Origin: CAZECE01 sp964510525
GTDB taxonomy: Bacteria > Pseudomonadota > Gammaproteobacteria > Pseudomonadales > JANQJO01
NCBI GenBank assembly: GCA_964510525.1
Contig: CAZECE010000078.1
Location: 1 to 42,684 of the forward strand
Length of the DNA stretch: 42,684 bases
Reading direction: 5' to 3'
Shown here: piece after piece, positions 1 to 8,532 of the stretch
How the letters are laid out: every line of letters starts with the position of its first letter
Numbering within the stretch: the first letter of the stretch is position 1
Program-made: the position numbers and the translations under genes
Notes under the pieces: model-generated
What the model was told of the DNA's origin: nothing
The model's database searches: none
Seen by the model: only the letters and a program-made list of their open reading frames with translations

Positions 1-3000
1 ATGCCCACCAACGATGGCTACGGCCTCAGCGGCACCTACTTCAACCAAATGGGCAACACCGCCAATGAGTACTGGAAAGGCACCAAGTTACCCCGCATCG
101 ATACCAGCATCGACTTGAACAACACCAGCGGCTATGGTTCGGCCGCCCCCATAGGTACTGGCGAACAGCACTTCACCAGCCGTTGGGACGGTGTCTTCAA
201 ACCCGATACCTCTGGCCTCTTTGAACTAAATGCACAGCTGACGGGTAAAGCCCGCATTTGGGTCAATGGCCAGTTGGTACTCGATCAATGGGCGGCCAGC
301 GTCTCGGGTAACTTTATCTCCAGCGCCTTCCAGTTGAAAGCCGGCCAAGACGCGACCGTCCACGTAGAATTTGCAGCGAAAGAGCTAAACTACGATTTTG
401 AACTCAGCTGGCGTCAAAGCACGTCCAGCAGCTTCAAACCCATTGCCCGCGAACACATGGCGACCTGTCGTGGTGAATTCCCCGCGCTCTCACATGGCTT
501 TGCCTATTGCGAGGTCAACAACCAGTTAGTGCTTGATTTCAAACAAAGCATTGAGCCCACCTCGGCCACCGACATCAGCAACTACACCTTAATCGCCGAT
601 GGCATTGGCCAGGTGGCGGTCAATGACGCTCTGTTGATTTCCAGTCATGAAGTCTTACTGAAAACCGATCCATTCAACTTAGGCAGCAAAGTCAACGTCA
701 CCACCACCAATGTCAGTGAAGACAGCCTGGATATCTATGTACCCAATGCCCAACAACCAGGATTGGTGGCCAACTTCTTCGATCAAAACACCGGAACCGC
801 AGCCGGCAAACTGAAATGGAACACCGGCGGCCTGTTCTCCGGTAACCGCGAGCTGATACCCAATGGTGATTTCAAAGCCGTCTCAGGTAATGTCGACAAC
901 GCCGGCAACCTGGATTATGACTGGGCCAACGGCTCACCTGTGGTCAACAGCGAAAGCATGGGCAGCGATGATTTCTCTGTCATTTGGAACGGTTTCATTA
1001 CACCCACTAAGGTCGATGCCAGCAAACCCGATACCTATTATTTCCGCACCACCTCCAGCGATGGTTCTCGCGTGTACATCAACAGCGATCTCGTGGTCGA
1101 TAACTGGGGCACCCACAGCACCCAACAAGCCACCAGCAATCCGGTCACGCTTACCGAAAACGAGCCTTACCCCATCCGCGTCGAGTACTTCGAGGCCACC
1201 GGCCAAGCCAGCATCAAACTCGAATGGAAACGCCCAGGCGGTACGTGGGAAGTCATCAAAGGCTCTGATGATCCAGGGTACGATCCCAACATTGCTAATT
1301 CCGGTAACCCAGCCGCGTTAAATACCTGCGTGGCCAAACCCGAATTCGGCGACTTCCCGATGCAATTGAACCAAGCGGCCGCAGTCTGCGGATCCGACTA
1401 TGAAATTCATCTGCACTTCTCATCCGAGGTGCCTCAACTCTTATTGACCACAGCGGATGCAACCACCTTTGCCGTGACCCAAAACGGCATCAATAACACT
1501 GTGGTCAGCATGGAGCACTTAGATCCAAGCCAGCAAAACATCGTGGTATTGAAAACTCAGGATCCATTAGTGGCCGGCGCGTTACACGAAGTCACCGCAC
1601 TCGGCCAGACCATCAACTTCTTTAACCCAGCAAAAGATGGCCGTGGCCTGCAACAATTATTCTGGGATCAAATTGAATCCGGCAGCAAAGTACCCGGCGC
1701 TTACTTCACCGGCGCCACGCAATCACGCATCTGGCAGCCTCGCTTGTTCAAGACCATTGATGAAAGTATTCCAGGCATAGGAGCAGACGATTTCTCAGCA
1801 CGCTTCAGCGGTGTCTTCAAAGCACCGAAGGCCTACGATGGCTACAAGTTCCGAGTCACTGTGAACGAAGACCAAGGCTTTCGGTTCTGGGCCGGCGGCA
1901 TTCTTTGGTTAGACAATTGGGAATCACCCACATCGATGGATTCAGGCCCCGTGGTCTACGAATTTGACGCCACCGATAAGATCAGCCTCACCCAAGGTCA
2001 GCAGTTACCCGTACGCATGGATCTGTGGGAAGGTAAAGAAGACACCGAATTTAAAGTTGAGGTGTACATGCCAACCGGTGGTGGCAGCTATGGCTGGCGT
2101 CCGCTGTCGTCTCAATACCTGCAAACCTGTCAGGGCTCATTGAACCAAGTCGAAACCCTGACCCCATTCTGTGACGCGCCCAACAAAGTCTTGCTGACCT
2201 TCCGCGATCCGATCGTGACCGACAGCGAGAAGAGTGAAGCCACGAACTTGAGCCGTTATATCGTCAATGGCGGTGCTTTCGCACCCACTTTGGCGGCCAC
2301 CACCAGTCATTCGCGCCAAGTCGAGTTGACCTTGGATACCGCTCTCAATGCCCAAGCGACCCACACCATCGAAGCCTTCGGTCAAAGCTTGGAGATGGCC
2401 ATGCCACCCGCCAGCGCGCAAGGGCTCTACGCCACCTACTTCAACCAAAAATCCGCCGGCGCGATATACCCCTGGTGGCATCCGTTGGGTGGCTTTAAAG
2501 GGTACAGCACCAGCGAAGTCGACAGCATCATGCACCATCATTGGGGTGCCGATCCCATCATCGACAGCGCGGCCTTCGATAACAATCAAATGACCGCACG
2601 CTGGAACGGATTGGTCTACATTCCCACCACCGGCGAGCACCAATTCCGCATTCAAGCCCACGCCGGCGTGCGCCTCTGGGTGGACGGCATCTTGTTATCC
2701 GAAGAATGGCAAACCGAGCCCACCGAGCGCTGGATTGAAACCGAAGTCGTCACCCTCAGCGAAAACACCATGGTGCCGGTGCGCATCGATTACATCGCGT
2801 ACCCTGGCGATAACATGATGAAGTTCGAGTGGAAACAACCCGACATCAATAACCTACCCAATATGACTGGCTGGAAACCCTTTACCCAACCGGATATGCG
2901 CACCTGCTTGGGCAGCACCGGCACAGCGTTGGATGGCGTTGAAGTGGATCACTTTACGGTCGAGTACGGCGACGGAGATCGTTTCGGTATCACGTGTGCG

Positions 3001-5199
3001 GCACCCAAAACCATTCGCATCAAAGCCATGGACAAAGACAACGTTGAAATTCCCAACTTCATTGGCAAAGTCTTCTTAGATACCGGCACAGGTATTGGTA
3101 CCTGGGCGGGCGGGCAAGGCACGCTTGAGAACAATAATGGCGACGGTAAAGCCACATACACCTTCGGCTTACTGGATAACGGCGTTGCCGAACTCACCTT
3201 GGATTACACCGAAGGCAGCAACAACGACCACTTCGTTGACGTCACCGTCAAGCACGCCGATGACTTCTCCATTACCGATGATCAATCGCATGACGACTTA
3301 ATCTTCTCACCAAGAGGGTTCACCATTACCGGCGCGCCCTACAATGGCACCACCAAAACCCCAGCCGGCACCCCCAATGAAGGCGATGGTTATCATATCA
3401 AAGCCGGCACTGAAATCGATATTTATGTGACCGCCTACGGCATTGATCCAAATAACGAAAACGCCGAAGAAAGCTGCGACATCATTGAAACCTATGATGG
3501 CACCCAGACCGTCGAAGTCCACATGTATAAGAGTATGCCCAATAACAACACACCCGGCGTCGGTAATGTGGCCCCTAATTTTGATGGCAATGCGATCAGC
3601 ACCAACTCAGGGGCTCCCACTAACCTCAGCTTGAATTTCTCTAACGGTAAAGCGGGCCCATATAAGTTCAGCTACAAAGACGTCGGTCGAGTGAACTTGA
3701 TCTTCAGTGATAAAGACTTTGAAACCGAAGACAACACCACCAATATTACTGGCAGCACTACACTGACCTCGATTCCCGACAAGTTGGTTGTGGAGGTTGA
3801 TGGTTACACGCCTGAGGATCCAGTACCTGGCAGCAGCGCCGATTACTCAGTCTTTGGCGTAGCCGGCACCGCATTCACGGTTAACGTGAAAGCTTTAAGC
3901 GTCGATCCTGATGGCGCTGGCCCACTGACCGGAGACCTATTACCCAGCTTTGGTCTTGAAGGCGGCGGCACACCTGACAACCACGAAACCGTGCGCCTGA
4001 AAACCACGGATCTCGGCTTTGGTGGCAGCGTGCAAGGCGTTCTCAATGAAGTCACGCCGTTCAGCCTCAGCGATGGCGTGTACACCGGCACCTTCAAATA
4101 CTCCGAAGTCGGCACCATTGAATTGGTGGCCGAGTTAGTCGATGACGACACCCCCGCCGATGGATACATGAAAGTGGGTGTGACTCAAAGCGCGGACATT
4201 GTCGGCAAAATTGAAAACGCCAGCGGGGTTGCCACCCAATTAGGCCGCTTCACGCCGCACAGCTTTGATGTCACCACCAACAGCCCGACCTTTGCCTACC
4301 CCAACAACGGCGGCACAGGCAGCTGTAACTTTGGTTACTACGATCAAGACATCGAGTACGCCACCTCACCGACCATTACCATTACCGCTAAAAACGCCGA
4401 TGGTGTCATCACGCAAAACTACCAAGGCAGCTTTGCCACCATGCCCACCAGCTTAACCGCCAGCCACAGCGGCAGCCAAGCACTGACGGGCACCAGTATC
4501 CAAGGCAGCTTTACAGTTTCCAGTGACTTTGCCGCAGGCACACCCGGTCAAGCCGAATACACTTTGAGTGGCGCACAAATCGGTTACGCCAAAGGCGCGT
4601 CACCCTTAGCACCTGCCAACTTCTCCATCAACTTAAGCACCAGCACCGCTCTGACCGATAGCGATGGCCTCTCCGCCGGCACACCCACATTTGCCACCAT
4701 CAACAACCCAACCATTGAAATTCGCCACGGTCGTATCACCCTCGATCACGCCTCTGGCGCCGAACTCTATCCATTGGAGATGGTGGTCAACAGCGAATAC
4801 TTCGACGGTACCGGCTTTGTGATCAACGAGGACGATAACGATTGTCAGCCCAATTTCACGGTCACTCACGATCTAACGAACCCCAACATCTCGCCCAAAG
4901 CGTTGACCGCCTCTCCGTTGAACTTCGGATACACAACGTCCGTCACAACATTCACGAACGGTAAAGCCATCATCACCCTGCATGATGAAGCAGACAGCAC
5001 CAAAGGCCCTGTGGATACCACGGTCACGCCCAATGTCTTCCAGTCAGGTCAAGTGCTGATGAAACTGGATCTGTCAGCCACTCCGCATCTACAGTACGAC
5101 TTCCGCGGCAATGGCCCAGAAGACCCACAAGGCATCGCCTCCTTCGGCGCCTACCGCGGCATCGATATGTTCATTCACATCAAAGAGAATTATCGATAG
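1..5199 (+). CDS. mshQ: MshQ-like surface protein with PA14 domains and C-terminal DUF6701 (5' end probably missing)
   Basis: A 1732-residue open frame runs from the window edge to TAG. Four PA14-like units can be seen: about residues 5-140 (GLSGTYFNQ), 250-420 (GLVANFFDQ), 545-700 (the most diverged) and 810-960 (GLYATYFNQ). They are separated by Cys-pair linkers of Ig-like character. From about residue 980 (DHFTVEYGDGDRFGITC) to the end the sequence follows DUF6701, including the signatures RITLDHASGAELYPL (about 1577) and the terminal FGAYRGIDMFIHIKENYR. This domain is typical of MSHA biogenesis protein MshQ, an envelope or pilus-associated protein. PA14 units usually bind carbohydrate. 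No signal peptide is present although an exported protein needs one, so the frame probably starts upstream of the window and the ATG at position 1 is internal. The family call is firm; an exact role in the pilus is inference. Confidence 0.85.
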   Translation: MPTNDGYGLSGTYFNQMGNTANEYWKGTKLPRIDTSIDLNNTSGYGSAAPIGTGEQHFTSRWDGVFKPDTSGLFELNAQLTGKARIWVNGQLVLDQWAASVSGNFISSAFQLKAGQDATVHVEFAAKELNYDFELSWRQSTSSSFKPIAREHMATCRGEFPALSHGFAYCEVNNQLVLDFKQSIEPTSATDISNYTLIADGIGQVAVNDALLISSHEVLLKTDPFNLGSKVNVTTTNVSEDSLDIYVPNAQQPGLVANFFDQNTGTAAGKLKWNTGGLFSGNRELIPNGDFKAVSGNVDNAGNLDYDWANGSPVVNSESMGSDDFSVIWNGFITPTKVDASKPDTYYFRTTSSDGSRVYINSDLVVDNWGTHSTQQATSNPVTLTENEPYPIRVEYFEATGQASIKLEWKRPGGTWEVIKGSDDPGYDPNIANSGNPAALNTCVAKPEFGDFPMQLNQAAAVCGSDYEIHLHFSSEVPQLLLTTADATTFAVTQNGINNTVVSMEHLDPSQQNIVVLKTQDPLVAGALHEVTALGQTINFFNPAKDGRGLQQLFWDQIESGSKVPGAYFTGATQSRIWQPRLFKTIDESIPGIGADDFSARFSGVFKAPKAYDGYKFRVTVNEDQGFRFWAGGILWLDNWESPTSMDSGPVVYEFDATDKISLTQGQQLPVRMDLWEGKEDTEFKVEVYMPTGGGSYGWRPLSSQYLQTCQGSLNQVETLTPFCDAPNKVLLTFRDPIVTDSEKSEATNLSRYIVNGGAFAPTLAATTSHSRQVELTLDTALNAQATHTIEAFGQSLEMAMPPASAQGLYATYFNQKSAGAIYPWWHPLGGFKGYSTSEVDSIMHHHWGADPIIDSAAFDNNQMTARWNGLVYIPTTGEHQFRIQAHAGVRLWVDGILLSEEWQTEPTERWIETEVVTLSENTMVPVRIDYIAYPGDNMMKFEWKQPDINNLPNMTGWKPFTQPDMRTCLGSTGTALDGVEVDHFTVEYGDGDRFGITCAAPKTIRIKAMDKDNVEIPNFIGKVFLDTGTGIGTWAGGQGTLENNNGDGKATYTFGLLDNGVAELTLDYTEGSNNDHFVDVTVKHADDFSITDDQSHDDLIFSPRGFTITGAPYNGTTKTPAGTPNEGDGYHIKAGTEIDIYVTAYGIDPNNENAEESCDIIETYDGTQTVEVHMYKSMPNNNTPGVGNVAPNFDGNAISTNSGAPTNLSLNFSNGKAGPYKFSYKDVGRVNLIFSDKDFETEDNTTNITGSTTLTSIPDKLVVEVDGYTPEDPVPGSSADYSVFGVAGTAFTVNVKALSVDPDGAGPLTGDLLPSFGLEGGGTPDNHETVRLKTTDLGFGGSVQGVLNEVTPFSLSDGVYTGTFKYSEVGTIELVAELVDDDTPADGYMKVGVTQSADIVGKIENASGVATQLGRFTPHSFDVTTNSPTFAYPNNGGTGSCNFGYYDQDIEYATSPTITITAKNADGVITQNYQGSFATMPTSLTASHSGSQALTGTSIQGSFTVSSDFAAGTPGQAEYTLSGAQIGYAKGASPLAPANFSINLSTSTALTDSDGLSAGTPTFATINNPTIEIRHGRITLDHASGAELYPLEMVVNSEYFDGTGFVINEDDNDCQPNFTVTHDLTNPNISPKALTASPLNFGYTTSVTTFTNGKAIITLHDEADSTKGPVDTTVTPNVFQSGQVLMKLDLSATPHLQYDFRGNGPEDPQGIASFGAYRGIDMFIHIKENYR

Positions 5200-5271
5200 T
5201 CGGGTTCTTGTCACTCCAAACCATAAAAGTACGTCACCCCAGACCCCAACTGTGCACACAGCAAAGTAAGC

Positions 5272-5385
5272 ACGTCACCCCAGACTTGATCTGGGGTCCA
5301 GGGCTGGAGGCACAGAGTGAGACAATTACTCATGCGTCACTTATGAGCACCTACCCCTGGATTCTGAATCAAGTTCAGAATGACG
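5272..5385. repeat. Palindromic intergenic repeat element, copy 1
   Basis: The element begins CGTCA, then a small hairpin (CCCCAGA / CTTGAT / CTGGGG), then TCCAGG. It ends with the mirror arrangement CCTGGA, a hairpin (TTCTGA / ATCAAG / TTCAGAA) and TGACG. The outer ends are inverted repeats of each other, while the two inner hairpins differ in sequence but stay self-complementary. Three other copies lie in this window. An incomplete left end (ACGTCACCCCAGACCCC) is visible at 5231-5247. Open frames read through the element are not genes. Confidence 0.8.
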
Positions 5386-5413
5386 AAATGACGAAAAAGC
5401 CAAATAAAAAAGA

Positions 5414-5440
5414 CCGACATATGGGTCGGCCCCTACGGGA
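5414..5440. repeat. Short palindromic repeat with GTCGG hairpin
   Basis: CCGAC (5414-5418) pairs with GTCGG (5425-5429) around a short loop. Read on the minus strand, the hairpin is followed by a T-rich run, so it resembles a rho-independent terminator, but no minus-strand gene ends here. The flank CCCCTACGGG fits a widespread class of short intergenic repeats. The rest of 5200-5550 holds repeat copy 1 and the fic promoter region; no gene is seen. Confidence 0.4.
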
Positions 5441-5484
5441 ACATCATCGACATAACTAGCTTTGAAAAGGTCGCTCTCTTGAAT

Positions 5485-5544
5485 ATGTCCCATAAATGTC
5501 CTATAAATGCACCATATTGCTTTAAAGGACATTTATAGGACATT
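5485..5544 (+). promoter_or_regulatory. Candidate operator array upstream of the Fic gene
   Basis: A perfect 15-bp inverted repeat (AATGTCCTATAAATG at 5495-5509, its complement at 5530-5544) ends six bases before the ATG at 5551. A further direct half-site, ATGTCCCATAA, starts at 5485, exactly 11 bp (one helical turn) before the next ATGTCCTATAA at 5496. The downstream gene has an N-terminal winged-helix-like region, so autoregulation is a reasonable inference. Related GGACATT and TATGTCCC words recur early in the coding region (about 5822-5960). Confidence 0.55.
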
Positions 5545-5550
5545 GCGAGC

Positions 5551-6966
5551 ATGCCAACCTCTAAAACCATCACCCAACAAGAAGCTGAAATCATCGCGCT
5601 TCTGGATAAAAGCCCGGATGGGTTAACCAAAAGCAACATTGCTAAAATACTTACTTTCTCCATACAAAACAAAACTTTACAAAGAAGACTAACCACACTC
5701 TCTGAAAGCGGAAAAATTATTAGAAAGGGTAAACTCAAAAATACCCGCTATTACCCACAACAAATACCCCCAAATCAACAACAAGCAACCACTGCATCAG
5801 AACAAGCAACAACCGAAAACAAAGGACATTTAAAGGACACTTTGGCACCTATTTTCAGCCAAAAAGCCCGAAAAACACTCCAAACTCTTAAAACTCCCCT
5901 CTATGCACGGGAAAAAGTGTCCTATAAGCGTGAATTTCTAGACACTTATGTCCCGAACCAGAGCCAATATGTCCCAGTCAGCCTGCGACAGCGTCTCTTT
6001 GACGCAGGCAAACGCATTGATAAGCAACTGGCCGCAGGCACCTACGCCCGACAAATATCGCAACGACTCTTAATTGATTTGTCTTACCATTCGAGTCGCT
6101 TAGAGGGCAACACCTATTCCCTGCTTGACACAAAACAACTGATCGAAGAAGGCACTTTTGCCAAAGATAAGGTTCAAGAAGAAACCGTGATGATCATGAA
6201 CCACAAAGAAGCCATTTTATTCTTGGTAGAAAACGCTCAAGATATTGAGCTGAACAGCCTAACCATTCGCAATGTGCATCATCTGCTGTCTCAAGACTTA
6301 CTCGGCAACCCCGAAGCCTGCGGTAACATTCGTACCATTGACGTCTCCATAGGCCAATCGACCTATCAACCACTCAATAATCCCCATGTTTTAAAAGAAT
6401 TGTTTGAATTGATTTTGCTTAAGGCAAAAAAAATCAACGACCCATTCGAACAAAGTTTTTTCTTATTGGCGCATTTATCTTATTTACAAGCGTTTGAAGA
6501 CGTGAACAAAAGAACGTCGCGTTTAAGCTGCAATATCCCTTTTATTAAACATAATTTGTGCCCTTTAAGTTTTACCGATGTAACGCGAGAGGATTACAGC
6601 GCAGCCATTATCACGCTCTATGAGCTGAATGACATAACACCCTTACTGGAACTGTTCACCTGGGCGTACGCTCAGTCTTGCAAACAATACGGCGTAGTAA
6701 AACAATCATTAGGAGAAATTGACGCTTTCCGCATTCAATATCGATCACACCGCAAAACCGTGATGGGCCAAATCATCAAAAAAGACCTGCATGGCACCGC
6801 AGCCGAAACATGGATTGCAAACTATGGGCAAGAACACAATATTGACGATGTTGAAAAATTCACCGCCATGACACTGGCAGACTTAAGTCAATTACACACA
6901 GGCGCCATTATTGGTCTGAATATAACGGAAAGGCAGTTTGAGGAGTGGCTGGCGGGTAGAGAGTAA
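5551..6966 (+). CDS. Fic-family protein with altered catalytic motif and N-terminal HTH
   Basis: The product has 471 residues. Residues about 8-68 look like a winged-helix DNA-binding segment. A low-complexity Gln/Thr linker follows (about 70-92), then a Fic fold. The inhibitory-helix motif (S/T)xxxE(G/N) is present as SSRLEGN at 181-187. The core motif, normally HPFxDGNGR, reads QAFEDVNKR at 313-321. The catalytic His is therefore replaced by Gln, while Phe, Asp, Asn and Arg are kept. Fic enzymes normally transfer AMP or another nucleotide to a protein hydroxyl; without the His, activity of this kind is doubtful. Related Fic-annotated proteins with a similar motif are, from memory, common, so this is probably a subfamily and not a decayed gene. 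The start is supported by the operator-like repeats ending just upstream. A DUF4143 ATPase gene follows 130 bp downstream on the same strand. Confidence 0.8.
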   Translation: MPTSKTITQQEAEIIALLDKSPDGLTKSNIAKILTFSIQNKTLQRRLTTLSESGKIIRKGKLKNTRYYPQQIPPNQQQATTASEQATTENKGHLKDTLAPIFSQKARKTLQTLKTPLYAREKVSYKREFLDTYVPNQSQYVPVSLRQRLFDAGKRIDKQLAAGTYARQISQRLLIDLSYHSSRLEGNTYSLLDTKQLIEEGTFAKDKVQEETVMIMNHKEAILFLVENAQDIELNSLTIRNVHHLLSQDLLGNPEACGNIRTIDVSIGQSTYQPLNNPHVLKELFELILLKAKKINDPFEQSFFLLAHLSYLQAFEDVNKRTSRLSCNIPFIKHNLCPLSFTDVTREDYSAAIITLYELNDITPLLELFTWAYAQSCKQYGVVKQSLGEIDAFRIQYRSHRKTVMGQIIKKDLHGTAAETWIANYGQEHNIDDVEKFTAMTLADLSQLHTGAIIGLNITERQFEEWLAGRE

Positions 6967-7023
6967 TGTCCGATTCGATATTGCGAACCGCGTTATTTCC
7001 ATTACACTTATTTCGATTGCACG

Positions 7024-7066
7024 GGACTCTGTCACGTTTTTTCATGGAAATTCCGTGGCAGAGTCC
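7024..7066 (+). promoter_or_regulatory. Intergenic hairpin between the Fic and ATPase genes
   Basis: GGACTCTGTCACG (7024-7036) pairs with CGTGGCAGAGTCC (7054-7066); the single non-Watson-Crick position can form G-U in RNA. The loop contains a T-run. It lies in the 130-bp gap, 30 bp before the ATPase ATG, and could act as an attenuator, a terminator or a protein-binding palindrome. The role is unknown. Confidence 0.45.
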
Positions 7067-7096
7067 ATAAAACACCCTCAATCTAAAAAACATCCT

Positions 7097-8236
7097 ATGT
7101 ATCAACGAGTTATAAATTTCGACCCCTACATTGATCACAAGTCTTTATTTTTATTAGGGCCCAGACAAGCAGGGAAATCGACGTTATTACGCCAACGCTT
7201 CCCCAAGGCTCAATACATAGACCTGCTTAACACAGATGTTTTTCGCACACTTTTATCAACCCCTGAGCAACTACGAGAAAGAGTCAGTCCGGGTGAGTTG
7301 GTGATCATCGATGAAATTCAAAAGCTGCCCACACTGCTGAATGAAGTGCAGTGGCTCATCGACAACAAAGACTGTCGTTTTTTATTAACCGGCAGCAGCG
7401 CGCGCAAACTCAAGCGAGGCAACGCGAACTTACTCGGTGGCCGCGCGCTGTTTTTTCACCTCTATCCACTGACCAGCCATGAGATCGGCTACGACAACCT
7501 ATCCCGTTTACTGGAAGTCGGCGGCTTACCAGGTATTGTAGATTCCCCAATCGCTTGGGAAGAATTAAAAGCGTACGTTGGCGCTTATTTAAGAGAAGAG
7601 ATCCAAGCCGAGGCCTTAACTCGATCCATTGAAAATTTTTCCCGTTTTTTGGATATAGCCATCCACTTTAATGCCGAACAAATTAACTACACCAAAATTG
7701 GCAACGACGCGGAAGTGCCGCCACGAACGATCAAAGATTACGTCAAAATTTTAGAAGACACCCTGATCATTCATGTATTGCCTCCTTTTAAACGAGGCTC
7801 TCGTCGCAAAACAGCGTCCATGGAAAAGATTTATTTTTTTGATATCGGTGTCGCTCACGCCATGGCAAGACGCCAAAGCATTCAACCCGGCACTCCGGAA
7901 TACGGTAAAACCTTTGAGCATTTTGTTTTTTTAGAATTACAAGCCGCAAAAGAATATCAACGCAAAGAGGTAGCCCTGAGTTTCTGGCGCACCCATTCTA
8001 ATTTGGAAGTGGATTTTATCGTCGATGATCGCATTGCCATTGAGGTGAAAGGCACGGGTAAAGTCTCTTCCCAAGATACCAAACCGCTGCTCGCCTTAGA
8101 TGAAGAAATAAAACTGGAGCGCAAAATCATTGTATGCAATGAGAAGGCCTATCGCACCACAGAAACCGGGATCGAGATTATGCCTATTTCTCTTTTCTGT
8201 GAGCAGCTATGGGAAGAGGACTTGTTGGGCGGTTAA
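7097..8236 (+). CDS. AAA+ ATPase with C-terminal DUF4143 (first of four)
   Basis: The product has 379 residues from the ATG at 7097. An in-frame extension upstream would run through the intergenic hairpin and has no sign of coding. Walker A is GPRQAGKST (21-29), Walker B is VIIDEIQKLP (about 69-78), and a sensor-like LLTGSSARKL follows. The C-terminal half ends in a nuclease-like fold region with EVDFIVDD and AIEVKG, the pattern usual for AAA_14/DUF4143 proteins. These ATPases are widespread and scattered by transfer; their cellular role is not established. It follows the Fic gene and may be co-transcribed with it. Confidence 0.85.
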   Translation: MYQRVINFDPYIDHKSLFLLGPRQAGKSTLLRQRFPKAQYIDLLNTDVFRTLLSTPEQLRERVSPGELVIIDEIQKLPTLLNEVQWLIDNKDCRFLLTGSSARKLKRGNANLLGGRALFFHLYPLTSHEIGYDNLSRLLEVGGLPGIVDSPIAWEELKAYVGAYLREEIQAEALTRSIENFSRFLDIAIHFNAEQINYTKIGNDAEVPPRTIKDYVKILEDTLIIHVLPPFKRGSRRKTASMEKIYFFDIGVAHAMARRQSIQPGTPEYGKTFEHFVFLELQAAKEYQRKEVALSFWRTHSNLEVDFIVDDRIAIEVKGTGKVSSQDTKPLLALDEEIKLERKIIVCNEKAYRTTETGIEIMPISLFCEQLWEEDLLGG

Positions 8237-8291
8237 CAAATTGGGTAACTACAAATACAGACTCTAGCGGGCTGGGTTTTCAAATGATTTT

Positions 8292-8321
8292 CAGTTTTTG
8301 AGTGAAAACTGCTACAGTTTT
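8292..8321. other. Three-part alternating hairpin sequence
   Basis: CAGTTTT (8292-8298), AAAACTG (8305-8311) and CAGTTTT (8315-8321) follow each other. The middle segment can pair with either flank, giving two mutually exclusive small hairpins 55 bp after the ATPase stop codon. It could be part of a transcript 3' end. The stems are only 7 bp and AT-rich, so the call is weak. Confidence 0.25.
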
Positions 8322-8363
8322 TAAAGTAATACGATTATTTCAAACCGCCGAGCTCATTCAACA

Positions 8364-8498
8364 CGTCACCCCAAACTTGATTTGGGGTCCAGGGAACGAA
8401 ACCACTCAACAGGGATGACATGGAATACTCAAAAAACAGTGCCAAATTTAAAGTCATGCGTTCTTACCCCTGGATGCCCGATCAAGTCGGGCATGACG
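8364..8498. repeat. Palindromic intergenic repeat element, copy 2
   Basis: The architecture matches copy 1: CGTCA, hairpin CCCCAAA / CTTGAT / TTGGGG, TCCAGG at the left end; CCTGGA, hairpin TGCCCGA / TCAAG / TCGGGCA, TGACG at the right end. The arms differ from the other copies at both ends but remain self-complementary. It occupies most of the gap before the glycosylation operon. Confidence 0.8.
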
Positions 8499-8532
8499 AT
8501 CTTGCAACTGCATTGCAATAATCCAGCATGTT

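Noticed and set aside
5414..5429. Rho-independent terminator for a minus-strand gene
   Set aside because: The hairpin with T-run would fit, but no minus-strand gene ends there; treated as a repeat.
5208..5459. 83-codon plus-strand frame after the MshQ-like gene
   Set aside because: It is read through palindromic repeat copy 1 and the GTCGG repeat; its peptide only reflects the repeats.
6938..7096. N-terminal extension of the first DUF4143 ATPase
   Set aside because: It overlaps the Fic 3' end and the intergenic hairpin; homologues start close to the Walker A region, as from the ATG at 7097.
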